64,000 bases of DNA from Anthopleura xanthogrammica (GCA_964019055.1 OZ025224.1:3719376-3783375); one strand, 5' to 3'; shown: positions 11,573-27,400, counted from the stretch's first letter. A program made the numbers and translations. The notes: generated from the letters alone by a model not told the origin.

Positions 11573-14500
11573 ATGAGTGAACTTTCAGCTGACGAGGTTT
11601 GTATGAGTTTTTTTTTAAACGTCTGAAATCTTGATAGATTGCCATAAAAATAGCTGAACTGTCTGTGATTCAGAAGACTGTCCTGTGTTCTTTTAGAATA
11701 GTATCTCGTTCAAGGATAAAATAAGCTTTCAGTGCTTTATAACTACAAATAACTTGGACCAATTTTAGTCTATTTTTATGCTTACTTACACATGGTAAAA
11801 AGATGTAAAAACTTCCGATGTACCAACTTCTTCTCTCCCGATCTCTAAATCTAAACCTTATATAAACTTATCTATTATATGATTCATATTTTTGGCGTCC
11901 TTCATGTTGACTTGTGGTAAATTAACGCCTAACAAAGCTTTTCACGTATTAATTTTAGATCACTTTTAATAATGGTAAATTCTTTAAGTATATTTATCAA
12001 CATTATGGCCCCCCTTGGTTACTCGTAGTAGCATCTATTCTAATTTTATTTATCGTTATTTGAAAGATAGTAGATGCTATTTTTAAAGTAGATATTGTAT
12101 TGATAAAAAGTCAGCCAGGCAGTTTGTGAGTTTAGATTTACTGTAGAGAGTTTTATTCTGTTCTTTGTGAACATCATATTTCGATCTCCATATGGCTTGA
12201 TGAAATGATACTAAAGGTTGTTATAAACAGTCCTCAACACTAATGCTAGTGCACGTCTGGGCAAATCAATCTTTACTCTGGGCTTGTGAAAATTAAGACT
12301 AACTAGTCCATGGGCTTGTATGTTTTTTTGAAAAGCATTTCATTGTCCATGAAATACTTTTCTGAGCTACTAGATTTATAGACTTAATAGCCCATTGCCT
12401 AGTATCTGAAAAAGTCAGTGTCGGGCACTGATAAAGATAGATTATCTTCAAATGATGCTCTCAGAGACACTGAACGTTTTTGTTTTGATAAAAGTCCTTA
12501 TATCCAAGAGACTTCTTAGATCAATGTGGGAGATATTAAGGAAAATTAGGATGCACTAAAACACTCTTAAAAGTCCTTGTTTTTGAGTATGACACTTACT
12601 TGCCAGTGGCTGACAGACATACAGAGTTTATTGTCGCTCCTTGACTAAGGGTTTCCCTTAAGGTCCTCTAGTTTTTTTCTTTCTACTTCCACAAAACCCA
12701 ACACATACATATATAGAATATTTCTTTAATTTCCTAGATAAGACGGCGACGCCTGGCAAGACTAACACAGTCCCCAACCCTCTCCACTTCTCCCCCAACG
12801 GCACCAGTGTCTGCTGAGTGCAATTCACAGAATGCAATTTTATCCAAGTCGTTATGCACGACTCCTGAGTCTGATTCCTTGGATAGTGGTTATGGCTCAT
12901 TCCCTCATTCTTTGGAGTTTGAGGATTCCCAAGAAGTAACTGAGAAAATGGGAAAAAGATCTTCCCCTACCATGTCTTCTTCTCCCACGGATGGGTTTAA
13001 GTTTAAACGATCAAAAGATAGCTTAGACACAGAGCCAAGTCCAAATATGCAGACATCCAAGGTTAGTAAACATTTAACTTTTTTTTGCTTGGGACCATTC
13101 ATTATTATAAATTTTATTGTTTTTGGGGCTATTATACTAAGTTTAAGCCCATTTTACAAACCTAATATTTACATGCATTTACGAGTGCCCTCCCCTAAAT
13201 AGCCTGTTTCTGAGATGTGCTTCACTTGTCATGCACAAAGGTTTCTATGCAGGCTTTGTGCTAAATGCTGAGTGGTTTGTGAAAGAAGAAAAGAATAGAT
13301 GTTATTTAGCATCATGATGGAACCTTGTACTGAAACCTTTATGTGTGACAGCAAAGCATATCTCTGAAGTGGCATATTGCAGATATGAATTCATGTTTTA
13401 ATTGGCTTGAAAAAATTGTTCTGCCCTAATATTGACCAAGCCCCTCCCCCTATAATTATAAAATAATGGTCCTTGGCTATATTTTGTGACAATTATTCAT
13501 ACTTTTTAAGTGTTGAGGGCCGGCTCATATAGACCGGTACTAAGGTAATGTCTGTCTGTCCTGACTGCTCCAACATTGTTGACTCAGTTGATTGAGCGTC
13601 ATTCTGTTATGTAGTGAAACCGGAGATATTAGGGACCTTAAGCATCGTCAAACATTGAGGATGCAGATCCCAATAAGATGACACAAGCCTGTTTTCAAAA
13701 CAGTTTTCCATGTGCACACCTTCATGCTTCAACGCTGCATGCAGTTTTCTCTAAGACATGAAAAAGCATGAACTGATTTTCTAGCCAGGACAGTGATACT
13801 AAGGATAGCAGCGCTAACAGCAAAAAACATTTTGAAAACATATGCGACCATTTTTATCCTTGATTCTCACTTCCAAGCAAGTACTGATGCCTTAATTAAC
13901 TTTTAACTTGAATTTTGACTATTTTAAAAGAAGTAATTGATTTCCTTTTGTTCTTGCAGGTTACTATTACAGAAGAGATCTTGTTATCTGCTGTATCTAA
14001 AATATTTAATATTTCTTGGAAGGTAATAATTAATTAATATTACTTTTTCTAAACTAAAAATAATTATGAACCAGAAATCATGAATAATGATGAATAAATG
14101 TTTAGTAAATGATAATAATTCCATTCAAATGATGATACATTTTTTTGCTTAAATTTATAATTTTAGAGTCCTTCTGCTGGCATTACATATCTTCCAAATT
14201 TAGCTCAAGAATTTATAGAAAATCCATCAAATGGTAAGATTATTAATATTTTATTTCGAGTTTGTTATCTTAGTTATCAAACAAGGAAAAAAAAAGATTT
14301 TTATTTCCCCTACTCTTAGCCTTGTTTATGAGTGTGACTCTTAAAGGGGGACTAGTACGAAAATCGTTCAAAATTTAATTCGGCTGAAACTTTCCTAGAA
14401 TAATCTCTAAGGGTCTAATAAACACTGGTTAAAGTTTTTTCTTGATATTCCGAAGGGAAGTATTATATTTTTACGAATTTTTAAAGAAGTCAGTGACGTC

Positions 14501-17500
14501 ATTTACTCAACACCATACATCGCTCTATACATTTCCCTGTATTTTGTGATCAAAATATTCGCTCGTTCCATACTCAATACTGAGAAAAAGAGACTTAAAA
14601 ATCAATTGTAATCACAATAAACGTCAGTAAAGTCTTTCAGCCGACCTTTGGGCTTTATAGAAATAAAATAAATCAAGAAGTTATTTACAAAGAAATGTAT
14701 GGAGCGGTGTTTAGTGTTGAGTAAATGACGTCACTGACTCCGTTAAAGATTCGTAAAAATATAATACTTCCCTTCGGAATATCGAGAAAAAAAATGATCT
14801 AGTGTTTATTAGAGCCTTAAAGATCATTCCAAGAAAGTTTCAGCCGAATTAAATTTTGAGCGATTTTCGTACTAGTCCCCCTTTAATAGCCAGTGGCTGT
14901 TACAAACTTCTGGGCCCTCATTCCTTGATCTCACATTAGAGTTTTAGAAATTAAATTTCATGAAGGGAGAAAACTGAAAAAACCCTCCAAGCATACAAGA
15001 GAGAACCAGCAAGCAACTCTGCTAACCAATGGTGGTGTCAGTTGTGGAATTGAAACCATGACCACAACAATAAGAGGCAGCACATAGACCTTATGCAAAA
15101 CCCATAAATGAGGAATACTATATTAGTTTTTTTTTTGTGCTTTTTGCACTCAGGTGCATAAGGTCTATTAGAAGTGCACTCCAACTGTACTTCCCTGAGA
15201 AGGAAAAAAATACTTTATTTTATGGTTGAAGTCTCATACCCCATTCACACCAAAACCTGTTTAGTTAAACTGAGTTTTTATTAAACAAAATGTTTAGAGA
15301 CTAGAAAGCTTCAATGTAATTATTTTATCTGTTCAGTACAATATGAAGGATAGTTTATATGTATTATTTCATCAAAGAGTGAACAATGTTTGTAAATAAT
15401 TTTCTAAACATGTTTAGTTAAACTACTTTAAAACATGTTTAAGCTATAGTGTGAATGGGGTATCAGTCTTGAGCCCTTCATCAGGGTGAATGAAATCCTC
15501 ATTTTTTCGTGATTCTCTTTTGATTTTAGCATATGGTAACATGGTTGATCTAATAAATCAAATTCTTATGGAAAGAATCTTACCATCAAGTACTTGTGAC
15601 ACCAGAATGAGTATAGACAGCTCAACGATAGCCGAAGAAACTTCACAGATGGTTATAAATGATGGCATTGTAAACAACAGTAGTTCACCGTCGTCTCTTT
15701 TTGGAACTTCGCCAGGAAAAGTTTGTGGGATTTCAAAGAATAAGTCTGGGATTCTGGTGACGCAAGATGATTGTCTGCAGTACTTGATGGAGTCTTATGA
15801 AAGGGTATCGACAGTTGAAAAGATGTATCCAAAGGTATGGGTCTACACTCACTAAAATTTATTTCCTCTTTTTGTTTTCTGGATAGTAGAATGTCGGCTC
15901 AAACTGTTTTGTTTTATAGAGATTACAAGATGCAGAATGGAAGAACCTGTTATACCAGTCCAGACAACAGTGTATATCATTTTCTGTTCTTGTATTACAA
16001 GGGGTTCTAATATCATCTCAGGGGTACGTATGTATCCTTGCCGTTAGGTAATAAATAGCCTAGGTTATCCTAAAAAAATGCCAAAATATGAGTGCTACTT
16101 ATATCATTAAACATACCAGTATCTTGGAAGGGAACGTCAGGGTTGAATGAAGAGATAAAAATGAACCAGTGAAGAAAAGGTAGAGAAAAATATAGGAAAA
16201 GGAGGGGAGATGATGAAGAGAGGAGAAATGGTAATGAAGGGAAGAGTTGGAAAGGAAGGGGAAGAAAAGGAAGAAATGGAATATATAGGAGGTGATTGAG
16301 GTGCAAGGAGAACCTTTAGTGCAATAAAATTGATGTTCCTCATTCTATTCATCACAGCCTTGGTAACCACCCATCTAATCATTCACCATTGGTGCATTAT
16401 CTTGTACACAACAAGCAACAGTTACCAAGAGGTTTTATTAATGATCTAGTCAATTGTGCCGCTAAGGATCAAGAAACTGCAACAGAGGTATGACACATTT
16501 TAGTGACCATTTCTTGTGGTATTGGCCCATTTATTACTATACATACATCAGAGAATGTATACTCAAACACTGTCTATCTGTTTAGAAAATTCTAAATGTA
16601 AAAGTGCAGACATTTAGAATTTTTCATGCGACGCACAGTGTTTTCATTCTAACAAAATTTTCATTACATAATGCACTACACAATCACTTTAGCGTGCAGT
16701 CCATTGAGTTATGGATGGCTAATTAACCAATCAGAGTGTGCATTATATTGTGGCTATGATATAATATAGATTTGATTTTTTATATGAAATTATCATAACA
16801 TCAACCAAAAAAACTGCCAACCAAAAAAAAACTGTGAATCAAAAAACTGGCCAAAACGATGGAGGAGGGGGTCCCTGGATCCCCCCTGGCTACCCCCCTG
16901 ATTATTGACTATTGTTACAGGTATTTCATCCAGTACTTCTTGGAATGATGCAAGAAATGAGGAAAACCTCCCTGGCAGATGACACTTATAAATCTATAAT
17001 AATGGTAAATTCCCTAACTGAACATGTGAACATAATTATGTAAATGCAACATTTAATATTATAATATAATTATAATAGATTTAAATGTAGAACCGACTGT
17101 TTTAGAAAAAGCTTCTTTCCAAGCATGACCGTACTCAGTCCAATAGATACAGCACTATAGTATTATTGTAATTTTTATATAGAATAAATTATATTTATAT
17201 TGTACTCTTAATATCACATTTTTGTAAATATACTGTAATTCAACTCATAGGTGCCATAGTAGTATTTTCCAATAAACCATTTATTGATTTTTAAAAAAAA
17301 TGTATCAAACCATGACTATCTGACAGTTTTAGAAAAAAAAACAAGATGAATGTCAATCTGAATAATTGCATTGATGGCAATAAGTATTAAATTTAAGATA
17401 TTATTATTGTTATTACTAATAATAAATAATTTGTCCTTGCTTTCTACACAATATCAATATCAAAGGACAAGTTTGATACATCCATTGATTTCTGATCTCT

Positions 17501-18438
17501 CTCATTTAACAGAGTCTATCTGAACTGTGTGAAGTGCGATTAGGAAGTGCTTCTGTCAGGCCCATCTGTAATGCTGTAAGTATATGCAGGGACCATGTTG
17601 CTTATATTACCACTCCACATGCAATAAACAGTATCATTTGATCAATGTGATCCATAAACTTTATCTTAAGTTCTATCTTCATAATTAAATATTGTATTTC
17701 TATCATTTGTTATTCCAGATTGTTGCCCTCAGTTGCTGGTCGCCATCTCCTCTTTGTGCTGCGGCTGGTAAAGAGATCGAAAAGCTGTCATTCCTTGGGG
17801 CATTTTTCAGTCTTTCTGTGTTTGCTGAAGAAAGTGTAAGTATCAAACCTAATGCGCATTCTACTTTATAACTGGGAAAAGTTTGAGATAGGTTGTTTCA
17901 GGGTTCAATCTGTGATTTAGCTTGCTTTGACTTACTGTAGATAAGTGCAGAGGTTGTTTCAGGGTTCGATCTGTGAGTTAGCCATGCCCTGACTTAGATC
18001 AGCCCAGAGGTTGTTTCAGGGTTCAATCTGTGATTTAGAAGTTTTTTTCAGGTAATTGACAAAATTTGAAGTCTCATTTCCATTACAATGTTCTTGTTTT
18101 TTTTTTTTCAGCCTCAAGTGGTTGAAAAATGTTTTGCATCCAAAGAAACAATGACGAAAGAGGCAATAAAGTTAGCTACTGCATCTTTACAAACTTCACT
18201 ACAGTTTGTCAGGGTAAGAAAACTACTGTAGTAGTAAGGGCACTTTCCATTAGTCAGAACTGACCAACCAGACCTGTCACTTTAATAGAGAGAAGGCCTT
18301 TTCTGTAGAGTTTTCTCTATATTTTCATACATTCCACCAGAATAGTGGATAAAATTTAAGAAGTGCTTGATATGGCTCAATGGTTCTGATTAATAGCAGA
18401 ATTCTCTTTATGAATTGACCGGTCTGTCCGGCCATTTC

Positions 18439-18476
<38 letters not shown>

Positions 18477-21400
18477 TTTTTATTTACAACTTATCGAGTA
18501 TCACACTAAGTGTGATACCCTAGAAGAAATACATGATACATGCAATACATTTTCCAATAAAAACAATAAATATACAGTTCAGATTATTTACAACTTATAT
18601 TTATAACTTATTAGATTTTTTGATATATATATATATTATTATTATTATTATTTTTTTTTTTTTTTTTGTTCCATGTGATTTTTTTTCTATCCTTTACATA
18701 TCTATTTGCATTTACTATTCTATAAATTGATTCTATTTCTGACTTATGGAAAGCCTCCTAAGACTTGGTTTTTACTAGAGATGCAAGCATAAGGCAGGAT
18801 TGCATTCCCTCCATTATAAGTTCTGTGTGCTCTGATAATGTGGTTACTATAATTTTATTTATCGTTGGTGATGTTTTAAATTTACAGATTGAGCTGTTTA
18901 AAGTAATGCACAGTCTGCTAGTATCCAGTGGAAGCAGAGAGGCATGTCTGGAATACATTGCTACTGTGCTCCAAAGAAATGTAAAGAAATCACAAATGCA
19001 GGTGAGGAAATCTACGGGTGGGGTTCCTGTCTCAGTTCAAGCCACACTTGTTCCTTTAGACAAGTATGTGAGGTTACTGAGATTCTAACTATGGACCTCT
19101 TGTTTAGTAGACAGAACACTAACCAACCAAGTCACACTTGCTCCTTAAAACAAGTGTGTGAGGTCACTGAGGATCAAACTATGGACCTCTTCCTTAACAG
19201 TCAGCACACTAACCAACCAAGCCACACTTGCTCCTTAAAATGTGTGAGGTGACTGAGGATCCTATGTTAAGTTGACAGCTAATGCCCTTTATAATTATTC
19301 TTCTGACAGGCGGATGACAGGCAAGTGGCCAGTGATGGATTCATGATGAATTTCATGGCAGTACTACAACAGTTATGTGTAAAAGTCAAAATTGAGAAAG
19401 TAAGTCAATATATATCGTAAATGCCTCCAGGGGAATTACTATTTATTTCATGCAAAATATTTTTTGTCTGCTTTTTGTAAAAAAGAAAGTTTGCTTTAGA
19501 AATTTATATCTTCAGATGTCATAGGATATTATAGTGTTTCCGAAAGAATTTGAAACTACTAGTGCAGTTTTTGAATGAGTGGGAAATGGTATGGCAAATT
19601 CGTAGATATGTTTTAGCCTTCTACTGCATCTTGCTGTGATCATAACTACTGTATGTATTGTAACTAGATGATTTACAGGAAGACAATTGGAAGCCAATTT
19701 AATGCTACAGCATGCCATATCATGCACACTGTTCACGCTGTGAGTCAGTACTATATGTTGCCCATGTATACAAAAGCTTCCCTATTCCTTTAATAATCTT
19801 AATGTCTGAGCAAAAATTTTGAGTGGAATAATCAATCAATATGGAAGCATGCCAATTGGCGTAATGGTAAGAGCACTCGCCTCTCACCAAGGCAACCTGG
19901 GTTTGATTCCCGGACTCAGTGTCATATGTGAGTAGAGTTGTCTGTTGGTTCTCTCCTGTGTTTCAAGGGTTTTTTCTGGGTTCTCTGGTTTTTCCTCCGT
20001 CTGGAAAAATTAACTTCTAAATTCCATTTGGAATCCAGTGGAAGAAGAGCCACTCCATGGAATCCACTTGGTTGTTAATTCTCATATATTTTATTATTTT
20101 TTTATTTATTTATCTGTTTGTCATACTGACCACGCTTATTCATTTTTTCTGCAGGTTGATAATTTATACCTGTTCCACGCCAAGTGTAGACTAGATCTGT
20201 CACAAGAAAGCAGGCTAAAAGCAACAACCAATGAAGCCAAAGAATGGAAAAACCAACTAGGTAACGAGCACTAAACAAAACAAGCCTTGATAACTAGTTA
20301 ATAAAGTCTTGTCACAGGTTTCACACGATTATGGATAGGGAATTTCAGGCTATAAAAATATATTTAGAAATATTTGGTGAAGTTTCTGTTGCATGTTGCA
20401 TGTTGTATACCAAGCCCAAAATATATTGTGGATCATATGTAAATAATATCAGCACACACAAAAAATATGGTGGAAAAACGTGCAGACAAAGTTTGGGAAA
20501 ATTCCATATTGTTGTGACCTTTCGCTGATAGCATTTGCATGGCCCATAGTTCATTTTTAGCTTGGTATGAAATATGCAACAAACCTTCACCAAAATTTAT
20601 TGAAATAGCTGTATATTTGGTGAGTTTTGAATGGATGAACACTTAATGGTACACTAAGCATGTAAGCTGACAGCATTCTAAATGTTACTTTGAATAAATT
20701 TTATTACAGCTTCCAGCGAGACGTGGTCCGAACCGAAATTCCCCACAGAATGTTTCTTTATGGCCTACCAAGCCCACCACGCAGCTATCATCCCTTGCTG
20801 TAGGCGGTACATACGAAGACTGCGTGCCATACAAGATCTTACAAGAATGGTACTCCACCTAGAGACACAGGAGAGCGAGTGGATGGAGACACCATTAGCT
20901 CCGAGGAACAGAATGTTATTGAAAAAATGGCGAGCACAAGTTAATGTAAGTGATAGTGACTTGCTCTCGTATAATCCCTTAGAACGGGTGGCGTAGCAGT
21001 GAGAGCGCTCGCATCTCTTCAATGGGACTCAGGTTCTAGTCCGCCGGGCTCGGTGTCGTATGTGAGTAGAGTTGCTTGTTGGTTCTCGCCTGTGCTTCGA
21101 GGGTTTTCTTTGGGCCCTCGAGTCCCTCCCCCCCCCCCCCCCCCCTTACTGTTAAAATCAATTTATAAATTTCATTTCGATTTGGCTTCGAGCGCATTCG
21201 TACAGAAGGAAAATGAGTTGCTGTTATTGCATATAGCATTTTTGCACGAGTCGTAATGTAGCTATCCATAAGAGAGAACTTCGTGTACCAAGGTATCACA
21301 GCATTGATAGGCTTCGCATTAGAAGCTCTTACCATCCGTGCATCATAAAGCTCAGCTAATTATTTTCATTAGTTCTTTATTTATGATGACCATTCCTTTA

Positions 21401-24400
21401 TTTCAACAGAAACTGGAGACCAGTAAAATATGTTCCAATGCTGGTCTTGTTGATGAACGAATATTGCAGTCATGTTTCAAGTTTTACGGCATGGCTGCTT
21501 CATGGATGCTCACCATGGTAACGCCAGCAGAAAAAGGGTACGTCTACCAAACACCGTACACGCGGTTGGCTCGGTCGAGTATGATGGAGTCCCTGTGGTT
21601 TTGGCGGGAAATTACAGTACGCGCCTGCAGAGTTTTTGCGCCAAAGTAACTCCTGCGTGCTCTGGAACTCCCTCTTTGCCACATTATAGACCCCTTGCAG
21701 TACGTCGGAATGCAGCTCAATTTGGAGGGCAAGCAAAAGAATTTTAATCTCCTGAGAATTTGAACTTATTGATTTGTCCTCCAAATTGAGCTGTATACTC
21801 CAGTTTCACATTCGATGGAAACCGCTGTTTTTGAAGACCACAGACTCATTTGTACAGGCTTAGCCTCGCTTATAAGTCAGCTATTCAACAACATCATTAA
21901 AAGTCCGTGGGATTTCAAAACATTGGTATTGTTCAACTTACACATTCTTTACATTACGGTTGACTTATGCAAATCATTAGCAACAGCCAACTGTAATGTA
22001 AAGAATGTGCAAGTTGAATAATACCAATCCCACGGACTTTTAATGGTGCCTTTGAATAGATGACTTATAAACGAGGCTAAGCCTGTACAAATGAGTCTGT
22101 GGTCTTCAAAAACAGCGGTTTCCATCGAATGTGAAACTGGAGTATTCCGACGTGCTGCAAGGGGTCTATATAGCTTTTCATTTTTTCCTTGAGGTTATGC
22201 TCTTTATTTAACGCTCCGTTCTTATTATTAGACAACTACTAATGTACTCTGTTTACATCACAGGTCAACACTCCCCTTGTCTGATGAGGTACCAAAGCAT
22301 TTTGCCACGCTACCTGATTACTACGTTGAAGACATTGCTGAATTCCTATTATTTATCAACATGTAAGCTTAAACCAAATACAGTCGAACCTCCACTAATG
22401 GCCACTAATGGCCACCTCTACCCAACGGCCAGGAAATTTTGTCCTGTTACCGTTGAGCTCATACAAATACATATACTGTTACTGATACCTCTCCATAACA
22501 GCCACCTCTCTACAAGGGACACAAAATTTTGTCCTGACGATAGCCGTTCTGTAGAGGTTCGACTGTATTATAGCTAATATGTTAAGAAAATGTCGGTCGT
22601 TTATCCGATGTAGTGTCCGTTTAACAAGGGTTACGCTAGAGGAATCACTGTCTTGACAGACTTTTATTTTTTTGCAGGCATGCTCCACAGGTATACGAAG
22701 ACCCTGCTATTACAGAAATCGTGAAGTTCCTGATCGTAATCGTATGTTCTCCACATTACATTTCAAACCCTTATCTGGTGGCGAAACTTGTCGAGGTAAG
22801 CTATACAAATTCTCCTGAGAATTGAAAACTATTGTTTTGTCCTCGTAATTGAGCTGCATTTCGAAGTGCTGCAGGGGTCTATAACGTTATTAATGTGTTT
22901 CTATTTAGGTTATCTTTGTGGTCAACCCTAACATCCAACCGCGTACCCTGAAGGTACATGAACTAATCCTAGGGAATCCCTTAGCACAACAGTTCTTAGC
23001 ACCAGCACTAATGAAATTCTACACTGGTGAGTAATAGTACATGTTGGTGGTTGGGTACCCTGTGGTGATCAAAGTTCTCCAGTAAAAAGTAAAAAAAGGG
23101 GGGGGGGGCGGAAATACCCCTGTACAACAGTTCTTAGCACCAGTACTGATGAAATTCTTCACTGGTGAGTAATAGTAAATGTTGGTGGTTGGGGACCCTG
23201 TGGTGATTAAAGTTTTCCAGCGGGGGATGGGGGGGAGGGGGAGATCCCTAGCCGCGAGTGGTCCTTCCGATATAGGGGCCTTGACACTCACTAACATACA
23301 GGGGATTTTTGTTGTTGTAGATGTGGAGACGACAGGCAGTTCCAATGAGTTTTACGATAAGTTTACCATTCGTTACCACATCTCAATCATTATGAAAAGT
23401 CTTTGGGAAGATCCCTTCCACCGATTGGCCATTGTCAAGGAGAGCAAGTGAGTACAAAGAACTTCTAGGTAGAATGCAGGCAGTAAATCGAAAAAGAGTC
23501 TAAATATTACTGAACAGCTTGGGGTCAATCATGGTGGGAATGAACATCATTGCCCGCCTACAATGGCAGGCAAACACCGCCCATCCTCTGCTATCAACCA
23601 GAGGGTATTCTATAGAGGCTTTGCACCATCACGTGATGGCAGCCATTACAGGAGGCAGGAACAATAGAATCTAATCTAATATGATTTACATGAAAAAGAA
23701 TTCAGTTTCCCAGGGGGAAAGACTCTATTGTTCCTGCCTCCTGTCATGCCGGGTTGCCATCACGTGATGGTGCAAAGTCTCTATTGCTAAGTATCAATCA
23801 GCTGAATGAATCTCGATCGTCTCATCATCATCGCCACCACCATTTTCTCACCATCATCATCACTAGATGAGCTTAACATTTCTGTTATCAATATTTTCCA
23901 GGACGGATGGATTTGTTCGTTTTGTCAATATGTTAATCAACGATACCATATTTCTATTGGACGAATCCCTGGATTCTTTGAAAAGAATAAATGAAATTCA
24001 ACAGATGATGCAGAGCACTGCTGAATGGGAAGCACGGTCCAGGGTAAGCTGCCATATCCATCTGTACACCCAATAACAGGGTTCCCTCGGCCAGAGAATA
24101 GTCAGTGAATTCTGATTTTTTTTCAAGGTCAGGGGAATGTCAGGGAATAGTTTGATTTTGGTCAATGCAGCTCAATTTGGAGAGCAAAACAAGAGATTCG
24201 AATTCTCAGGAGATTGAAATTCTTTTCTTTTATCCTCCAAATTGAGCTGTTTTGACGTCACGTGCAAGGGGACTGTTGCCAAATGTCCGCTAGATAAAGG
24301 TTGGGCAGTCGCATCCTTAATGCAAGGTACTTGGAGTATAAAATATCTGATCATGGTGTATTATTTTTCTGTTCCCCAGGAGTATCGTACGAGTCGTCAG

Positions 24401-27400
24401 CGTCAACTTGATACTGATGAACGCCAGTGCAAATCGTACTTAACTCTCGCCTCGGAGACACTTGACATGATGCATTACTTGACCAAGCACGTCAGAGAAC
24501 CTTTTCTTAGACCGGTAAGTCATGCAGTCCCTGAAATCCATTATCTTCCGAGTCCATTGAAAAGAAGAATTTCTCGTGCCGCTGAAAGTTGAGGGGGAAT
24601 CCTAAAGAGTCCTCAATCTTCTTTTTTTAACGTGTTTAGGAACTGATTGATCGGTTGGCTGCGATGTTGAATTTCAATCTACGGCAGTTGTGTGGTCCAA
24701 AATGTCGCAATCTTAAGGTAAGTCACTCATATATTTCGCAACCGTCTTTTTTTCACCCCATAATTACTGTCATTGCTAGTTCAGTGCTTTTTGACCTCGC
24801 ATGCATATCTTACTGAAAACGACGGTACACGAGACAAAGACTTGCTTGCGATTCTTGCCGTCTGCAGGCTCGCCAGGTGTGTCTGCATTTTTGTAGCCGT
24901 TAGTTTAGTAACCATATTTCATCTATCATTTGAAGCCAACAGTGCGCACTCTCTCATCTCCTCTACCCTTCAGTACTCCGTTCAGAAAAACAACTTCAAT
25001 GATACTTTTACTTTTCTGGTGCCGCACTTACCAGCCTAACTTCACTTGCTAGCCTGGTACGCTTTTACCAATGTAGAAAGAGAGAGGTGCCATTCAAGTC
25101 TTATTTAGTAGCTGATCCTCAATATCCTTGATCATTACAGGTGAAAAATCCCGAAAAGTATGGCTTTGAACCGAAGAATCTATTGAATAAATTAATAGAT
25201 GTCTACCTACATCTTAATTCTGATGAGTTTGCAAATGCAGTGGCATCAGACCAGGTAAATATATGAACAAATTTCTTTCCTTTCGGAACCTCTTCTCCAT
25301 ATCATTCTTTCTTTTCTGTCCTATAGACCCCTTTTACGTGACGTCAAAGCTGCTCAATTTGGAGGACAAAACAAAAGAATTTCAATCTCTGAGAATTGGA
25401 ACCTATTGTTTTGTCCTCCAAAATTAGCTGCTTTGACGTCACGTAAAAGGGGTCCAGTTTAGTTGTATCCTCTCAACTCCATCCCGTGCCTGACCAGTCC
25501 TTTCAATGTTTCTTCTCTTAACCCTTTTGCTTCAACTTCATTCTCTCGTTTTTGTTTTATTTACCTCTTCGTATGTCAGCAATTATTGTCGTTCTTCCAA
25601 CCTTCTTCTCCTGCCCTGTACGGTCCCGTTTCACATATCCCTCATCCCGTTTCCCGTGACCCGTCCCGTTGTATCCCACCTGGGGACGGATCAGGCTTAG
25701 CCTGGCTTCTCCACCCCACTCTTTGCTTCAATTTGTGTTCTCTCATATCTCTATGCCTCCCCACCCAGCTTTTGTCCCTTACACTTTACACTGTTATTTA
25801 TTCTACAGAGATCGTACAAAAAGGATCTATTTGACGATGCATGTGGACATCTGAACAAGACTCTGATGAAATCAGATGTAAGAATATATAATATTCAGTA
25901 AATCGATTATCGGGTTGGTTGTATGAAGACTGAATAGACCCCTTGCAGCACGTCGGAATGCAGCTCAATTTGGAGGGCAAAACAATAGGTTCAAATTCAC
26001 AGGAGATTAAGATTTTTTTTGTTTTGCCCTCCAAATTGAGCTGCTATGACGTCATGTGCAAGGGGTCTATAAGCACTACAACAAAACCTCACCCCAAGGA
26101 CATCGAATCATAATCACCATCTTATTAATTATCATTCTTGTTTAGGATGTCGTGAGGGAGTTCAAAGAATTTGCGCAAAAAGTTGAGCAAAAGGTTGTTG
26201 AAAATGCTTTAAGAGATGAAGACTTTGATGACGCTCCGGAAGAATTCAAAGGTAACTGAAACATTTATATTTAAAATAAGAATAGATGAACTTATGGATG
26301 TGGATGGATGGATGAATGAATAAATGAGAATAAATGAATGAATGAGAAAATGATTGGATGAAATAATGGAATAAAGAATTAAAATGAGTAAGCTTAAGAT
26401 CAACCGTCGAGCTTTACATGAGCCGAACCTAATGACATGAAAGAAGACCGCCTTTATTTGCGTTCAGGTCATGTAAAGTTCGACGTTTAACCTGAGCCTA
26501 GCTCCTGAGCCTAAAGCCCCATTCACACCAACTAACCTTGGTATTTATTAGTTTATCGCATTTCCTTCGTCGTTTGGCTGTCATCTTTATACAGGGTTAA
26601 AACTACATCCCCAAAGTAGTTTAGTTAAAGAAGGTTTGAAAGTTGTTTAGTTAGGCGTACAGGCTGATGGAAGGCACTAGTTCAACTAAACAACCTTTAA
26701 ACATGTTTAAAGGTCCGGTGTGAATGGGGTATTGCTGGGTTTCAATCAGCTAATAAAAGTCTTTGAATCTCATTATCTGCTCCAAATGGTGGTCAAACAC
26801 TGACCACCATGTGCTGTCAGCCAGAAAGAATTCTATTGAAAACTTGTGATTCAGCTAATGAACATTCCGCACGAGACAGGAAATGACGTCAAGTGAAACC
26901 AAGCAATAAGTAAACGAACGTACGAATCAAATGTGATTCCGAAGTGTAACTAATTTTGCTGTTATACATTCAGATCCACTAATGATGACCCTGATGGCAG
27001 ATCCTGTTATCCTACCCACAAGTGGTAAAGTCATGGACCGTCCAATCATAACACGACATTTACTGAACTCCACCACAGATCCCTTCAACAGACAACCCCT
27101 CAGTCTAGATATGCTTGTACCAGGTAACATTCTAGATTCTCAGTAGACATTTTTAGCTCGGGTGTGATATTTTTTTTCATTTCAGACCACGAGTCATTCT
27201 CTCGATAATAAGTTTCTTTGTTTGAGTCGTATCCATATTCACTCTAGGGAATGACACGTGATCTGAAATGGGAAAACATTACGCCCAGGCCAAAAAGAGT
27301 CTATACATTGTCCCGGTTTAGGAAAACAGTATTTCGTTTCACAGTTCCCTGTGCCATCTTGAAAGGTAGCCGTGCCTTTGCATCGAAGCGATACGAACGG

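Noticed and set aside
12658..13102. Minus-strand frames across UBE4B exon 2
   Set aside because: They are shadows of the coding exon, which has conserved protein sequence and good splice sites on the plus strand.
19848..21180. tRNA genes at 19.86 and 20.99 kb
   Set aside because: A and B boxes are present, but the acceptor stems do not pair and both are followed by the same SINE body, so they are SINE heads.
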